A stretch of DNA of 64,000 bases. It comes from Prolixibacteraceae bacterium JC049 (GTDB lineage: Bacteria; Bacteroidota; Bacteroidia; Bacteroidales; Prolixibacteraceae). Positions 23,752 through 35,923 of this stretch are shown piece after piece. Each line of letters starts with the position of its first letter. Position 1 is the stretch's first letter. Where the stretch lies: positions 210,818 to 274,817 of the forward strand of contig SACZ01000003.1 in NCBI GenBank assembly GCA_023369685.1. Reading direction: 5' to 3'. The translations under genes were made by a program, and so were the position numbers. The notes beneath the pieces were generated by a model. The model had not been told where the DNA came from and searched no databases. It was given only the letters and a program-made list of their open reading frames with translations.

Positions 23752-26625
23752 ATGAGCAGATTCAACATGAATTGGGCAATTCTTGTGTTGCTTTTTATTT
23801 TCATTGGTTGTAAATCCAATCAAAGCAATTTACAAGAATTGAAACCATGGCATAGTGCCGGGAATAAGTCGGTTGATGAATACTATACAACCGATTTTAT
23901 GACTTACCAGTTGCCAAGAGAGATGGTTAAACTGAATGAGAATTGGACTTTTAATTTCTTCCCGGAAGAGGCCGATGATAAATCATTTGCATCAATGAAT
24001 TTTGATGATAGCAAATGGTCGGCCATTTCTATTCCGCACTCGTATCAGAATTACGAAACAACTCGTCAGGAACATCCATTTATAATGAATGCTTCGGAAG
24101 AGAAGAAATCGTTTTTTAGAGCAAAAGGCGGAAAAGGTGATGTGAAATACTGGTACTACGGTTGGGGATATTACCGCAAGAATTTTACCGTAGAAGAATT
24201 GGCCAAGAATGAACGCATCTTCGTTGAATTTGAGGGTGTGATGAAATATTGCAAAGTCTATTTAAACGGAAAATACCTGGGCGAACACAAAGGTGGATTC
24301 AATGCCTTTTACTTCGATATTACCGATTTTATAACTGTTGGAAAAGAGAATGTTTTGGCAGTGGCGGTGAATAATCGATTGAATGACAAGCACCGTATTC
24401 CTCCTATGCAATCGGGGAACCAGACGCATTCAGGTGGAATTTACCGCGATGTGAAATTGGTGAAGAAAAGCGATGTTTATATTCCGTTTCAGGGTAGTGC
24501 AGCGCACGAAGGTGGTACTTTTATTACCGTTCCTCGCCTGGATGAAAACAGTGCCGATGTTAATGTTCGTACGTGGATAAAAAACGATCAGAAAGATAAG
24601 ACTGCTGTTGAATTGGTTACCAAAATCGAATCGCCTGAAAGAGTAATTATTGCAGAACAAAGAAGTTCGGTAGAAGTAGCATCTAAAGAGAATAAGGAGC
24701 TAACTCAGCTGTTTCAGAATATTGAAAATCCGATTCGTTGGTCAGTGGATTCACCCCAACAATACAAGGTGATTTCCGAAGTTTTTGTCGATGGCAAGAA
24801 AGTGGATTACTATGAGAGTCCGCTTGGTTTTCGCACATTCGCTTGGGATTATACCGATAACTGGGGAATTCTGAATGGAAAGAAGATTCATATTCACGGA
24901 ACCAATCGTACACAGTGTTTTCCCTGGGTGAATAATGCCATTCCTGATTGGATGGATGTGATGGACATGCGCGATGTGAAGTTTGGTCAGGATCACAATT
25001 TCATTCGACCAAATATTCATGCCAATAAACCATTAATTCACGATTTGTTCGACCAGTGGGGCGTGATGGTGAATCTCAGCTCGCCAATGATTAAGAACAT
25101 CGATTTCGATGAAGAGGTGCAAAAGCAGATGGTAACAGAAGCCATACGTCGTCATCGAAATCGTCCGAGTATTGTGATGTATTCTACCGGAAACGAAACC
25201 AACGATGGCGCAGATTCGAAGTGGATTCATGAAGAAGACTCAACCCGAATAATTACAGCACGTCACGTACATGGTGGTGAAGGCGATTATGTGGATCATA
25301 CCGATGCCAATATGGATATGGAAAACCTGTTGCGCTGCACCGTGCGTGGCTGGACACACGACGATGTATTTGATATTAATCCATCCAACAATCAACATAC
25401 CGGAAACGAAGAGTTTCAGCATAAACAAGCTCGTGTTATGGGCGGCAGCCAACGTGGACGAATTGATATGCACAACGGAAATATGTGGATGTATTGCGAC
25501 GATGGAGCCATTCGTGTGTACAAACATGCGCCATTGAAATGGGTAAATCCAAAAGGTTGGGTCGATGTTTATCGTGTGCCTAAATACTTGTATTTCTTGT
25601 GGCAGGCACACTATCATGAAGAGCCAATGGTGTTTATTCACCAGCATTTCTGGCAAGAAAAATATGTGGGAGAGCAGAAGGACATTATCGTTGATTCTAA
25701 CTGCGATGAGGTGGAACTATTTGTGAATGGCGAAAGTAAAGGGAAGCTACAGTTAAATGCTGAAAACTTTCATACCGGAACTTTCAAAGGTGTCGATATT
25801 GAAGAAGGCGAGCTGAAAGCTGTTGCTACACGTGGAAAAGAAAAGGTGGAAACCATTGTGAAAATGGCAAAGAAACCTGCCGCTTTAAAATTAACAGCAT
25901 CTCATCAGCAAATCGATGCACTGCGTAGTTCGGTGGTAATGCTAACTGTTGATGCACGCGATGAAAATGGTATTCAGGTTCAGGCTTTCAATCAACCATT
26001 GAAATGGTCTGTTTCTGGTCCTGCAAAACTAATTGCGCCTGAAAAGTGGACCACTGATATCCATAAGCGAAGCGATAATTCAGGTGTTTGGTACATCGCA
26101 GCTCCCGTAGCTAATTTCATTCGTTCTACCGGAAAGCCCGGAACCATTAAAGTAAAAGTGGAGTCGGAAGGATTGTTGTCGGCGGAGGTTGAACTTGAAG
26201 CTATTGGAGTTATGGAAACGTCAAGCTTCGTGAGTCAACCTCGACTAAGTAATACCGGAAGAAAAGAGGTAGAATGGAAAGCTGCATTAAAGGAGGTAAA
26301 AGAAGAGAATGCAAGTCTTCGAATGAACTACATTTTTAAAGATATTCAGCTGACTCCCGGAAATGCACTAAAGAGCGATAAAGCTTATTTCCAAAATCTG
26401 ATTCTAAAAGAGAATCCTCAGCTGAAAAAGCATCCGAAATTGGTGGGAGGTATTGCCAACAATTTTGCCCAGCACGTAAGTAAAAAGGCCGGTTTATTGG
26501 TGAATGACGATTACAACTTTATGGTCGATCAGGTGAATGAATACCTGAAGCTATTTCCTGTAGAAGGAAAGAAAAAAATGTCGCAAAAACAGTTGCAAAT
26601 GCTGACCAAACTTAGTAATGAGTAA
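23752..26625 (+). CDS. GH2-family lipoprotein with probable nucleophile replaced by Gln
   Basis: The 957-residue protein has lipobox IGC. A sugar-binding-like sandwich (about 50-265) and Ig-like domain (270-385) precede a TIM barrel (about 390-640). A DUF4982-like domain follows (VELFVNGES from residue 654), then an Ig-like domain and a helical tail of about 110 residues. The acid/base motif TGNE is intact (E482). At the expected nucleophile position, 85 residues later, the sequence reads MGGSQRG, with Q567 where GH2 enzymes have Glu. Either the enzyme uses a different mechanism or nucleophile, or the protein is a non-catalytic binder. Only 1 bp separates it from the GH63-like gene and 18 bp from the next GH2, so it is within an operon and presumably useful. 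Confidence 0.8.
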   Translation: MSRFNMNWAILVLLFIFIGCKSNQSNLQELKPWHSAGNKSVDEYYTTDFMTYQLPREMVKLNENWTFNFFPEEADDKSFASMNFDDSKWSAISIPHSYQNYETTRQEHPFIMNASEEKKSFFRAKGGKGDVKYWYYGWGYYRKNFTVEELAKNERIFVEFEGVMKYCKVYLNGKYLGEHKGGFNAFYFDITDFITVGKENVLAVAVNNRLNDKHRIPPMQSGNQTHSGGIYRDVKLVKKSDVYIPFQGSAAHEGGTFITVPRLDENSADVNVRTWIKNDQKDKTAVELVTKIESPERVIIAEQRSSVEVASKENKELTQLFQNIENPIRWSVDSPQQYKVISEVFVDGKKVDYYESPLGFRTFAWDYTDNWGILNGKKIHIHGTNRTQCFPWVNNAIPDWMDVMDMRDVKFGQDHNFIRPNIHANKPLIHDLFDQWGVMVNLSSPMIKNIDFDEEVQKQMVTEAIRRHRNRPSIVMYSTGNETNDGADSKWIHEEDSTRIITARHVHGGEGDYVDHTDANMDMENLLRCTVRGWTHDDVFDINPSNNQHTGNEEFQHKQARVMGGSQRGRIDMHNGNMWMYCDDGAIRVYKHAPLKWVNPKGWVDVYRVPKYLYFLWQAHYHEEPMVFIHQHFWQEKYVGEQKDIIVDSNCDEVELFVNGESKGKLQLNAENFHTGTFKGVDIEEGELKAVATRGKEKVETIVKMAKKPAALKLTASHQQIDALRSSVVMLTVDARDENGIQVQAFNQPLKWSVSGPAKLIAPEKWTTDIHKRSDNSGVWYIAAPVANFIRSTGKPGTIKVKVESEGLLSAEVELEAIGVMETSSFVSQPRLSNTGRKEVEWKAALKEVKEENASLRMNYIFKDIQLTPGNALKSDKAYFQNLILKENPQLKKHPKLVGGIANNFAQHVSKKAGLLVNDDYNFMVDQVNEYLKLFPVEGKKKMSQKQLQMLTKLSNE

Positions 26626-26643
26626 TCTTTAAAAGAGAGTAAG

Positions 26644-29600
26644 ATGAAGAATTTGAAATATATAGTTATACAGTTGTTGTGTTTGTTGCTTTTCCTGAGC
26701 ACAACACTGCAATCGCACGCTATTCTGCCAGAGAAAATGCAATCTTCATGGGTAAGTTCATTGAATGGAGAGTGGAAATTTAAGTTGGAGAAGGGTAAAA
26801 GCGAGATTAATGCAAAAACTGTCTTCAATGGCGAAGAGTTGACTGCTGAGTGGGATAACCTGAGTGTTCCCTCCAACTGGGAAATGCATGGTTTTGGCAA
26901 ATTGAAATATAAAATTCCAGCAACCGATGAAACGGGATGGTACTATCGCGAATTTGATGTGCCGGAAAGCTGGAAGACTACCAATCGAAAGATTCACTTG
27001 TATTTCGAAGGTGTTGCTTACGGTTTTGAAGTTTGGTTGAACGGAAAACGCATTGGTGATTTCGAAAGTGCGTTTAATCGGGCTGAGTTCGATATTCAGA
27101 AGTACATAAAGAAAAACGAGAAGAATAAAATTCTGGTAAGAGTTTATAGCAATCACGGGCATGTTGGCTTCGATTGTAGCGACTCGTGGAGTTTACATGG
27201 TATTTTCAGAGATGTTTACCTATATGCTGCACCTCAAATGCATTTCGATAAGGTGGTGATAACAACTCCTGTTGAGGGGGCGCAAGCAGAGGTGAATATT
27301 TTATCGGATATTCATAGTTTTCAGTTAAAAAACGGGCCACTTAAAAATGTCGAACTAGAGGCTACGTTAAAATATGATGGGAAAATCATAAAAACCAATA
27401 AGCAGCATTTGGTGTGGGAAGGTAAGCATTATATGCCACGTCCTTTAAATACTACATTTAAGTTGGAAAATCCCAAACTATGGAATGCAGAAACGCCCAA
27501 TTTGTATGATTTGGAATTGATACTAAAACAAGGAGATAAGGTTTTTCAGCGTATCAGTAGAAGGGTAGGTGTTCGTGAAATTAGCATAAAGAATAGTCAG
27601 CTGATGGTGAATGATGCTCCCATAAAATTGCGAGGAGTAAATCGCCATGAAATGCACCCGGAAAGGGGGCGTGCTGTTTCGGAAGAAGACATGAGGCTGG
27701 ATTTGGAACTAATGAAGCAGGCGAATATTAACACAATTCGTTGTTCTCATTATCCGCCACATGCGCGATTTTTTGAATTGTGCGATGAATATGGCTTTTA
27801 CGTGATTAACGAGATTCCTCTGGGATTTGACGAATATTCACAGAAGATTCCGGGTAATTTGGGAGTGATGCTCGAAAGGGTAAATCATACCGTGAATCGA
27901 GATATCAACCATGCTTCTGTGCTCATTTGGAGTGTTGGAAACGAAAATCCGGTTTGTACCAATTGGGTAAAGATGTATGAGTATTGTAAGATGTTGGATT
28001 CAACACGACCTGCTCTTTATAGCGGAAACAACTTTCATGGATTTCTGTATGGAATGCCTGTAAATACAGATGTTTTTGCAGACCATTATCCTTCAACTGA
28101 AGAAATAATTGAGCACAGGGACGATAAAACGATAAAATCACCAATAATTTATACCGAATACAACCATGCGTTAGATCAAGCACTTTACGATTTGGAAGCG
28201 CGCTGGAATATCATGCAAAATAGCAAGAAACATGCCGGAGGATGTATCTGGGATTGGGTCGATCAGGAGTTGTTGAGACCAGTTCAGAAAGGAGCTAAAG
28301 TGTACGACACAAGAGCTAAAGATTTTACATATCCGGTAAATAGTAGTGCTTTAATTGCTAATCGTTGGAAGAATGATAGTACAATTCTGGATTGCCATGG
28401 AGCTTATGGAAACGATGGAATTGTGGATGGATATCGTAAACCTTCGGTATCTTATTTCGAAGTGAAAGCAGTTTATTGCCCGGTGAAATTTATGGACGAT
28501 AAAGTAAGTGTTGGGATCAATGAATCGCCATCTATTCAAGTTCGAAATAATTACGATTTTATCGATTTGTCTCAGCATAAGTGCGTGTGGAAATGGTATA
28601 GTAATAACAAGTTGCAGAAAGAAGGAATTCTTACTCTTACAGCGTTGCCACATACAGTGCAGCAGTTGCAAATTCCTTTTTCGTTGAAGAAGGCATTGGC
28701 TGACAATGTGAATATTGTGGAGCTATCGGTTTACGATCACAATGAACGAAAGATTAGAACCAAAACAATTGAGATTATAGCCAATAAAGCTTTAGCTGAA
28801 AAAGATGGTGGCGATTCAGAGGAAGTTGGGGAACTAAAAAGCATTCCGGCACTATCGTCCGTTCAGCTTGCATCAAATCAAACATTGCGTTTTGGTGCCA
28901 ATGGGAAGTTTCAGTTTTATGCTGGTGCCAACTTAATGGCAGAAGGACCAGTTTTAAAAACGGGACGTAAGGCCGATAATACAACTCATTGGTTATCATA
29001 TTACAATAAGAAAAAGAAGAGACCGGAAATACCAACTATTTACCCTGATGTTTTTGCTGATAAATACCGCTTGGTAAGTCAGAAGTGGTTTCAGAATAAA
29101 TCGAATACAACCATTGAATTGGTATACGCTTTCAAATTGAAAGGAGAGAATGAGGAGGTGCTGCTTAACCTGAATATTTCAGTAGCGAAATCTGGAAAGG
29201 TTGATTTCAACTATCAATTGAAAGAGGCAGGTTTAAATGCGAAATTTTTAGGCTTAGGTTTAGGGCTGAAAATTCCAGATGCAATGCAGAATATTGCTTG
29301 GTTGGGTGATGGGCCATATCCTCAATACCCAAAGAAAGCATCATCGGGGAATTTTAATTACCACAAGATGAAAACAGATGATGACCACTTTGAAGGGAAC
29401 CATACCAATATCACTGCAATTTTAGCTAGCAATAATAAAAAGATGGGAATTGGTATCCTTTCTGAAAAGCAAAATTGGGGCATGAATAAGCAGGATGCTG
29501 CATACATTTTATCGAATAATTTATTCGTAGCAGACCGAGTAAAGAAAGGGGCTGTACCAAGCTTGATTAGTCTAGATAGCATACAGGAAGGTAGCTTTTC

Positions 29601-29655
29601 ATTATTCCTATTTCGAAACGGAAAAGTGTCAAAACAGTTGCGAGGATTACTGTAG
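26644..29655 (+). CDS. GH2 beta-galactosidase-like enzyme (LacZ architecture)
   Basis: The 1003-residue protein has a Sec signal peptide ending near SHA (residue 26). N-terminal sandwich (about 30-185), Ig-like domain (190-295), TIM barrel (300-600) and a C-terminal Bgal_small_N-type sandwich (about 740-1000) give the LacZ plan. Acid/base E434 lies in SVGNENP and the nucleophile E505 in IYTEYNHAL, 71 residues apart. The EYNHALD sequence departs from the usual EYAHAMGN of beta-galactosidases, so another beta-linked sugar is possible. It closes the four-gene group 20020-29655. The downstream gap holds a strong hairpin without a U-tract. Confidence 0.9.
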   Translation: MKNLKYIVIQLLCLLLFLSTTLQSHAILPEKMQSSWVSSLNGEWKFKLEKGKSEINAKTVFNGEELTAEWDNLSVPSNWEMHGFGKLKYKIPATDETGWYYREFDVPESWKTTNRKIHLYFEGVAYGFEVWLNGKRIGDFESAFNRAEFDIQKYIKKNEKNKILVRVYSNHGHVGFDCSDSWSLHGIFRDVYLYAAPQMHFDKVVITTPVEGAQAEVNILSDIHSFQLKNGPLKNVELEATLKYDGKIIKTNKQHLVWEGKHYMPRPLNTTFKLENPKLWNAETPNLYDLELILKQGDKVFQRISRRVGVREISIKNSQLMVNDAPIKLRGVNRHEMHPERGRAVSEEDMRLDLELMKQANINTIRCSHYPPHARFFELCDEYGFYVINEIPLGFDEYSQKIPGNLGVMLERVNHTVNRDINHASVLIWSVGNENPVCTNWVKMYEYCKMLDSTRPALYSGNNFHGFLYGMPVNTDVFADHYPSTEEIIEHRDDKTIKSPIIYTEYNHALDQALYDLEARWNIMQNSKKHAGGCIWDWVDQELLRPVQKGAKVYDTRAKDFTYPVNSSALIANRWKNDSTILDCHGAYGNDGIVDGYRKPSVSYFEVKAVYCPVKFMDDKVSVGINESPSIQVRNNYDFIDLSQHKCVWKWYSNNKLQKEGILTLTALPHTVQQLQIPFSLKKALADNVNIVELSVYDHNERKIRTKTIEIIANKALAEKDGGDSEEVGELKSIPALSSVQLASNQTLRFGANGKFQFYAGANLMAEGPVLKTGRKADNTTHWLSYYNKKKKRPEIPTIYPDVFADKYRLVSQKWFQNKSNTTIELVYAFKLKGENEEVLLNLNISVAKSGKVDFNYQLKEAGLNAKFLGLGLGLKIPDAMQNIAWLGDGPYPQYPKKASSGNFNYHKMKTDDDHFEGNHTNITAILASNNKKMGIGILSEKQNWGMNKQDAAYILSNNLFVADRVKKGAVPSLISLDSIQEGSFSLFLFRNGKVSKQLRGLL

Positions 29656-29767
29656 GTTGTAGTTGCAACTAAGCATCAACTGAGACTCAATGTTGCAATC
29701 ATTTGAAACATTGTTGATAGGATTGTTTTCAGAACACAAAGCATGGGTGAAATATCCATATATATGG

Positions 29768-29799
29768 TGGAGGTGTCCATTTGTTAATGGGCACCTCCA
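29768..29799 (+). other. intergenic hairpin without U-tract
   Basis: The arms at 29768-29781 and 29786-29799 pair over 14 bp with one G-U wobble around a TGTT loop (core GGAGGTG/CACCTCC). No T-run follows, so it does not look like an intrinsic terminator. It is 113 bp after the GH2 stop and 61 bp before the next start. Confidence 0.65.
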
Positions 29800-29838
29800 A
29801 CTAGATTTGACAATTGTTTAAGCAGTGATGGATAGTAA

Positions 29839-33663
<3,825 letters not shown>

Positions 33664-33668
33664 CTCAT

Positions 33669-35906
33669 ATGAAGAAACTAATTGCACTTATTTTGATAGC
33701 TGTTGGCGCTTTGGGGTGCCAGCACAAAGAAGAAAGTTGGGTAGATGCCGTAAATCTATACATTGGAACCAGTGGGCATCATGTTACTGAATATGGTGGA
33801 ACAGTGCCAGGAGTAACTCGTCCATTTGGAATGACACAATGGGTGCCAATGACGCGAGAAAATAAGATCAGTAAAAGTGCTTACCATTACGATGCCCCAA
33901 AGATAATCGGTTTTATTGGTTCGCATCAACCTGCTGTTTGGATGGGCGATTACGGTTTTGTGTCGTTGATGCCACAAATTGGAGATGTAAAATTTGAAGC
34001 CAAAGAGCGTGGAATGGATTTTTTACATGCAGATGAGGTGGTGAAACCGCATTACTATTCGGTGAAAATGAGCAAAGGTTCAGATACAATTCAGACCGAA
34101 ATGACCGCTTCAATACGATGTGGAATGTTACGTTTTTCTTTTCCTGAAGGAAAGAGAGCATCGGTAACTATCGAGGCCAGTCGAGAGTTGAATTACAGTG
34201 GTTTTGTGAAAATTATTCCAGAGAAAAGACGAATTATTGGTTACAATTCCGATCATCATAATGCACATCGCGGTCGAAAGATGGGACCCGATTTGAAAAA
34301 TTTTAAAGGGTACTTCATCATTGAATTTGATACCGATTTTGATGGTAGTCTCATTTATAAGAAGAAAGGAACGGAATACGAACAATTCACATTAAATGAA
34401 TTAAAAGCCGAACAGTTGGGGGTAACAGTAGCTTTTGCTTCTCAAAAGGTATCAGCTAAAGTGGCTACATCATTTGTGAGTTTCGAACAGGCAGAGCTGA
34501 ATATGCAAAATGAAATGCCTGACTGGAACTTTCAGCAACTAGTTGCTCAGTCTAAGGAAAAGTGGAATGAGTCTTTATCCCGAATAAAGATAAAAGGAGC
34601 TACCAAAGATCAGAAAACAATTTTCTATTCGGCAATGTATCATTCGTTATTATACCCGCGCATATTTTCAGAATATGGCAAATATTACAGCGCTTTTGAT
34701 GATCAGATTCATTCGGGAGTGGCTTATAACGACTACTCGCTTTGGGACACATTCCGAACACTACACCCGTTGTTTGTTTTTATAGCACCAGAACATGTGT
34801 CTCCTATGATGCAGTCGTTGGTAAACATGTATAAAGAAGGTGGCTGGTTACCCAAGTGGCCCAATCCAACTTATTCGAATATAATGATTGGCTCGCATGC
34901 CGATGCAATTATTGCCGATGCCTATGTGAAAGGATTTCGCGATTTCGATGTGGAGACAGCTTACCAGGCGATGCGTAAAAATGCGATGGTAGCACCCGAT
35001 GGCGATACCGAAAAGAAATGGGGAGATCGTGCTGCATGGACATCGTATGAAGGACGTGCCGGATTAACCTATTACAAGCAATTGGGTTATGTGCCAGTAG
35101 ATAAAACCTCAGAGTCGGTTTCTCGTACATTGGAATTTGCTTACGACGATTTTTGTGTGGCACAGATGGCAAAAGCATTGGGAAAAAACGATGACTACAA
35201 GCTGTTTTATGATCGAAGTAAGAACTATCAGAACCTGTACAATCCAGAGTCGGGTTTTATGCATGCTCGTTATTCCGACGGGAAATTTACCTCCAATGTA
35301 TTCGATAGAAAAAATAGACCATTTACAGAAGGAAGTCCGTGGACTTACCTGTTTTGTGCCATGCAGGATATCGATGGCTTAGTGCAGAAGATGGGGGGAG
35401 AAGAGGTATTTACAAACATGCTTGATCGCAACTTTAAAGAAGGACACTATCGACACGATAATGAACCAGGGCATCATTATGCTTATCTGTACAATTATGT
35501 CGGTCAGAATCATAAAGCACAAAAGTTGATTGGCGAAATCTTGAATGAGAAGTATCAAAATTCTCCTGTAGGATTGTGCGGAAACGATGATTGCGGACAA
35601 ATGTCGGCCTGGTATATAATGAGTGCCATGGGATTTTATACCGTAACTCCTGGTTCAGATACTTACGCATTGGGAAGACCTTTGTTTCCGGAGGTGGAGT
35701 TGACATTGGATTTACCGAATGCCGATGCTGGAAAGAAGTTCGTTATTCGGGCAAATAATCTATCTGAAAAAAACTGCTATGTAAAGTCCGTTTTACTGGA
35801 CGGTAAAAAGCTGAAAGAGCCATTTATAAAGCATAATGATTTTGTGAATGGACGAATTTTAGTTTTTGAAATGGATAGCATACCACATAATCAATACCTA
35901 AATTAA
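33669..35906 (+). CDS. GH92 exo-alpha-mannosidase 2, lipoprotein
   Basis: The 745-residue protein has lipobox LGC at the end of a short signal. It starts VNLYIGTSG and keeps the canonical GH92 features: GGTVPGVTRPFGMTQW in the N-terminal sandwich, a calcium-site region, TLEFAYDDF, and the acidic loop GNDDCGQMSAWY with D640 and D641. Of the three GH92 proteins here it is closest to the classical pattern. It should remove terminal alpha-mannose, with 1,2, 1,3, 1,4 and 1,6 linkages all known in the family. It is tightly packed between two GH2 genes (5 and 17 bp). Confidence 0.93.
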   Translation: MKKLIALILIAVGALGCQHKEESWVDAVNLYIGTSGHHVTEYGGTVPGVTRPFGMTQWVPMTRENKISKSAYHYDAPKIIGFIGSHQPAVWMGDYGFVSLMPQIGDVKFEAKERGMDFLHADEVVKPHYYSVKMSKGSDTIQTEMTASIRCGMLRFSFPEGKRASVTIEASRELNYSGFVKIIPEKRRIIGYNSDHHNAHRGRKMGPDLKNFKGYFIIEFDTDFDGSLIYKKKGTEYEQFTLNELKAEQLGVTVAFASQKVSAKVATSFVSFEQAELNMQNEMPDWNFQQLVAQSKEKWNESLSRIKIKGATKDQKTIFYSAMYHSLLYPRIFSEYGKYYSAFDDQIHSGVAYNDYSLWDTFRTLHPLFVFIAPEHVSPMMQSLVNMYKEGGWLPKWPNPTYSNIMIGSHADAIIADAYVKGFRDFDVETAYQAMRKNAMVAPDGDTEKKWGDRAAWTSYEGRAGLTYYKQLGYVPVDKTSESVSRTLEFAYDDFCVAQMAKALGKNDDYKLFYDRSKNYQNLYNPESGFMHARYSDGKFTSNVFDRKNRPFTEGSPWTYLFCAMQDIDGLVQKMGGEEVFTNMLDRNFKEGHYRHDNEPGHHYAYLYNYVGQNHKAQKLIGEILNEKYQNSPVGLCGNDDCGQMSAWYIMSAMGFYTVTPGSDTYALGRPLFPEVELTLDLPNADAGKKFVIRANNLSEKNCYVKSVLLDGKKLKEPFIKHNDFVNGRILVFEMDSIPHNQYLN

Positions 35907-35923
35907 TTATTAAGATTTTCAGT

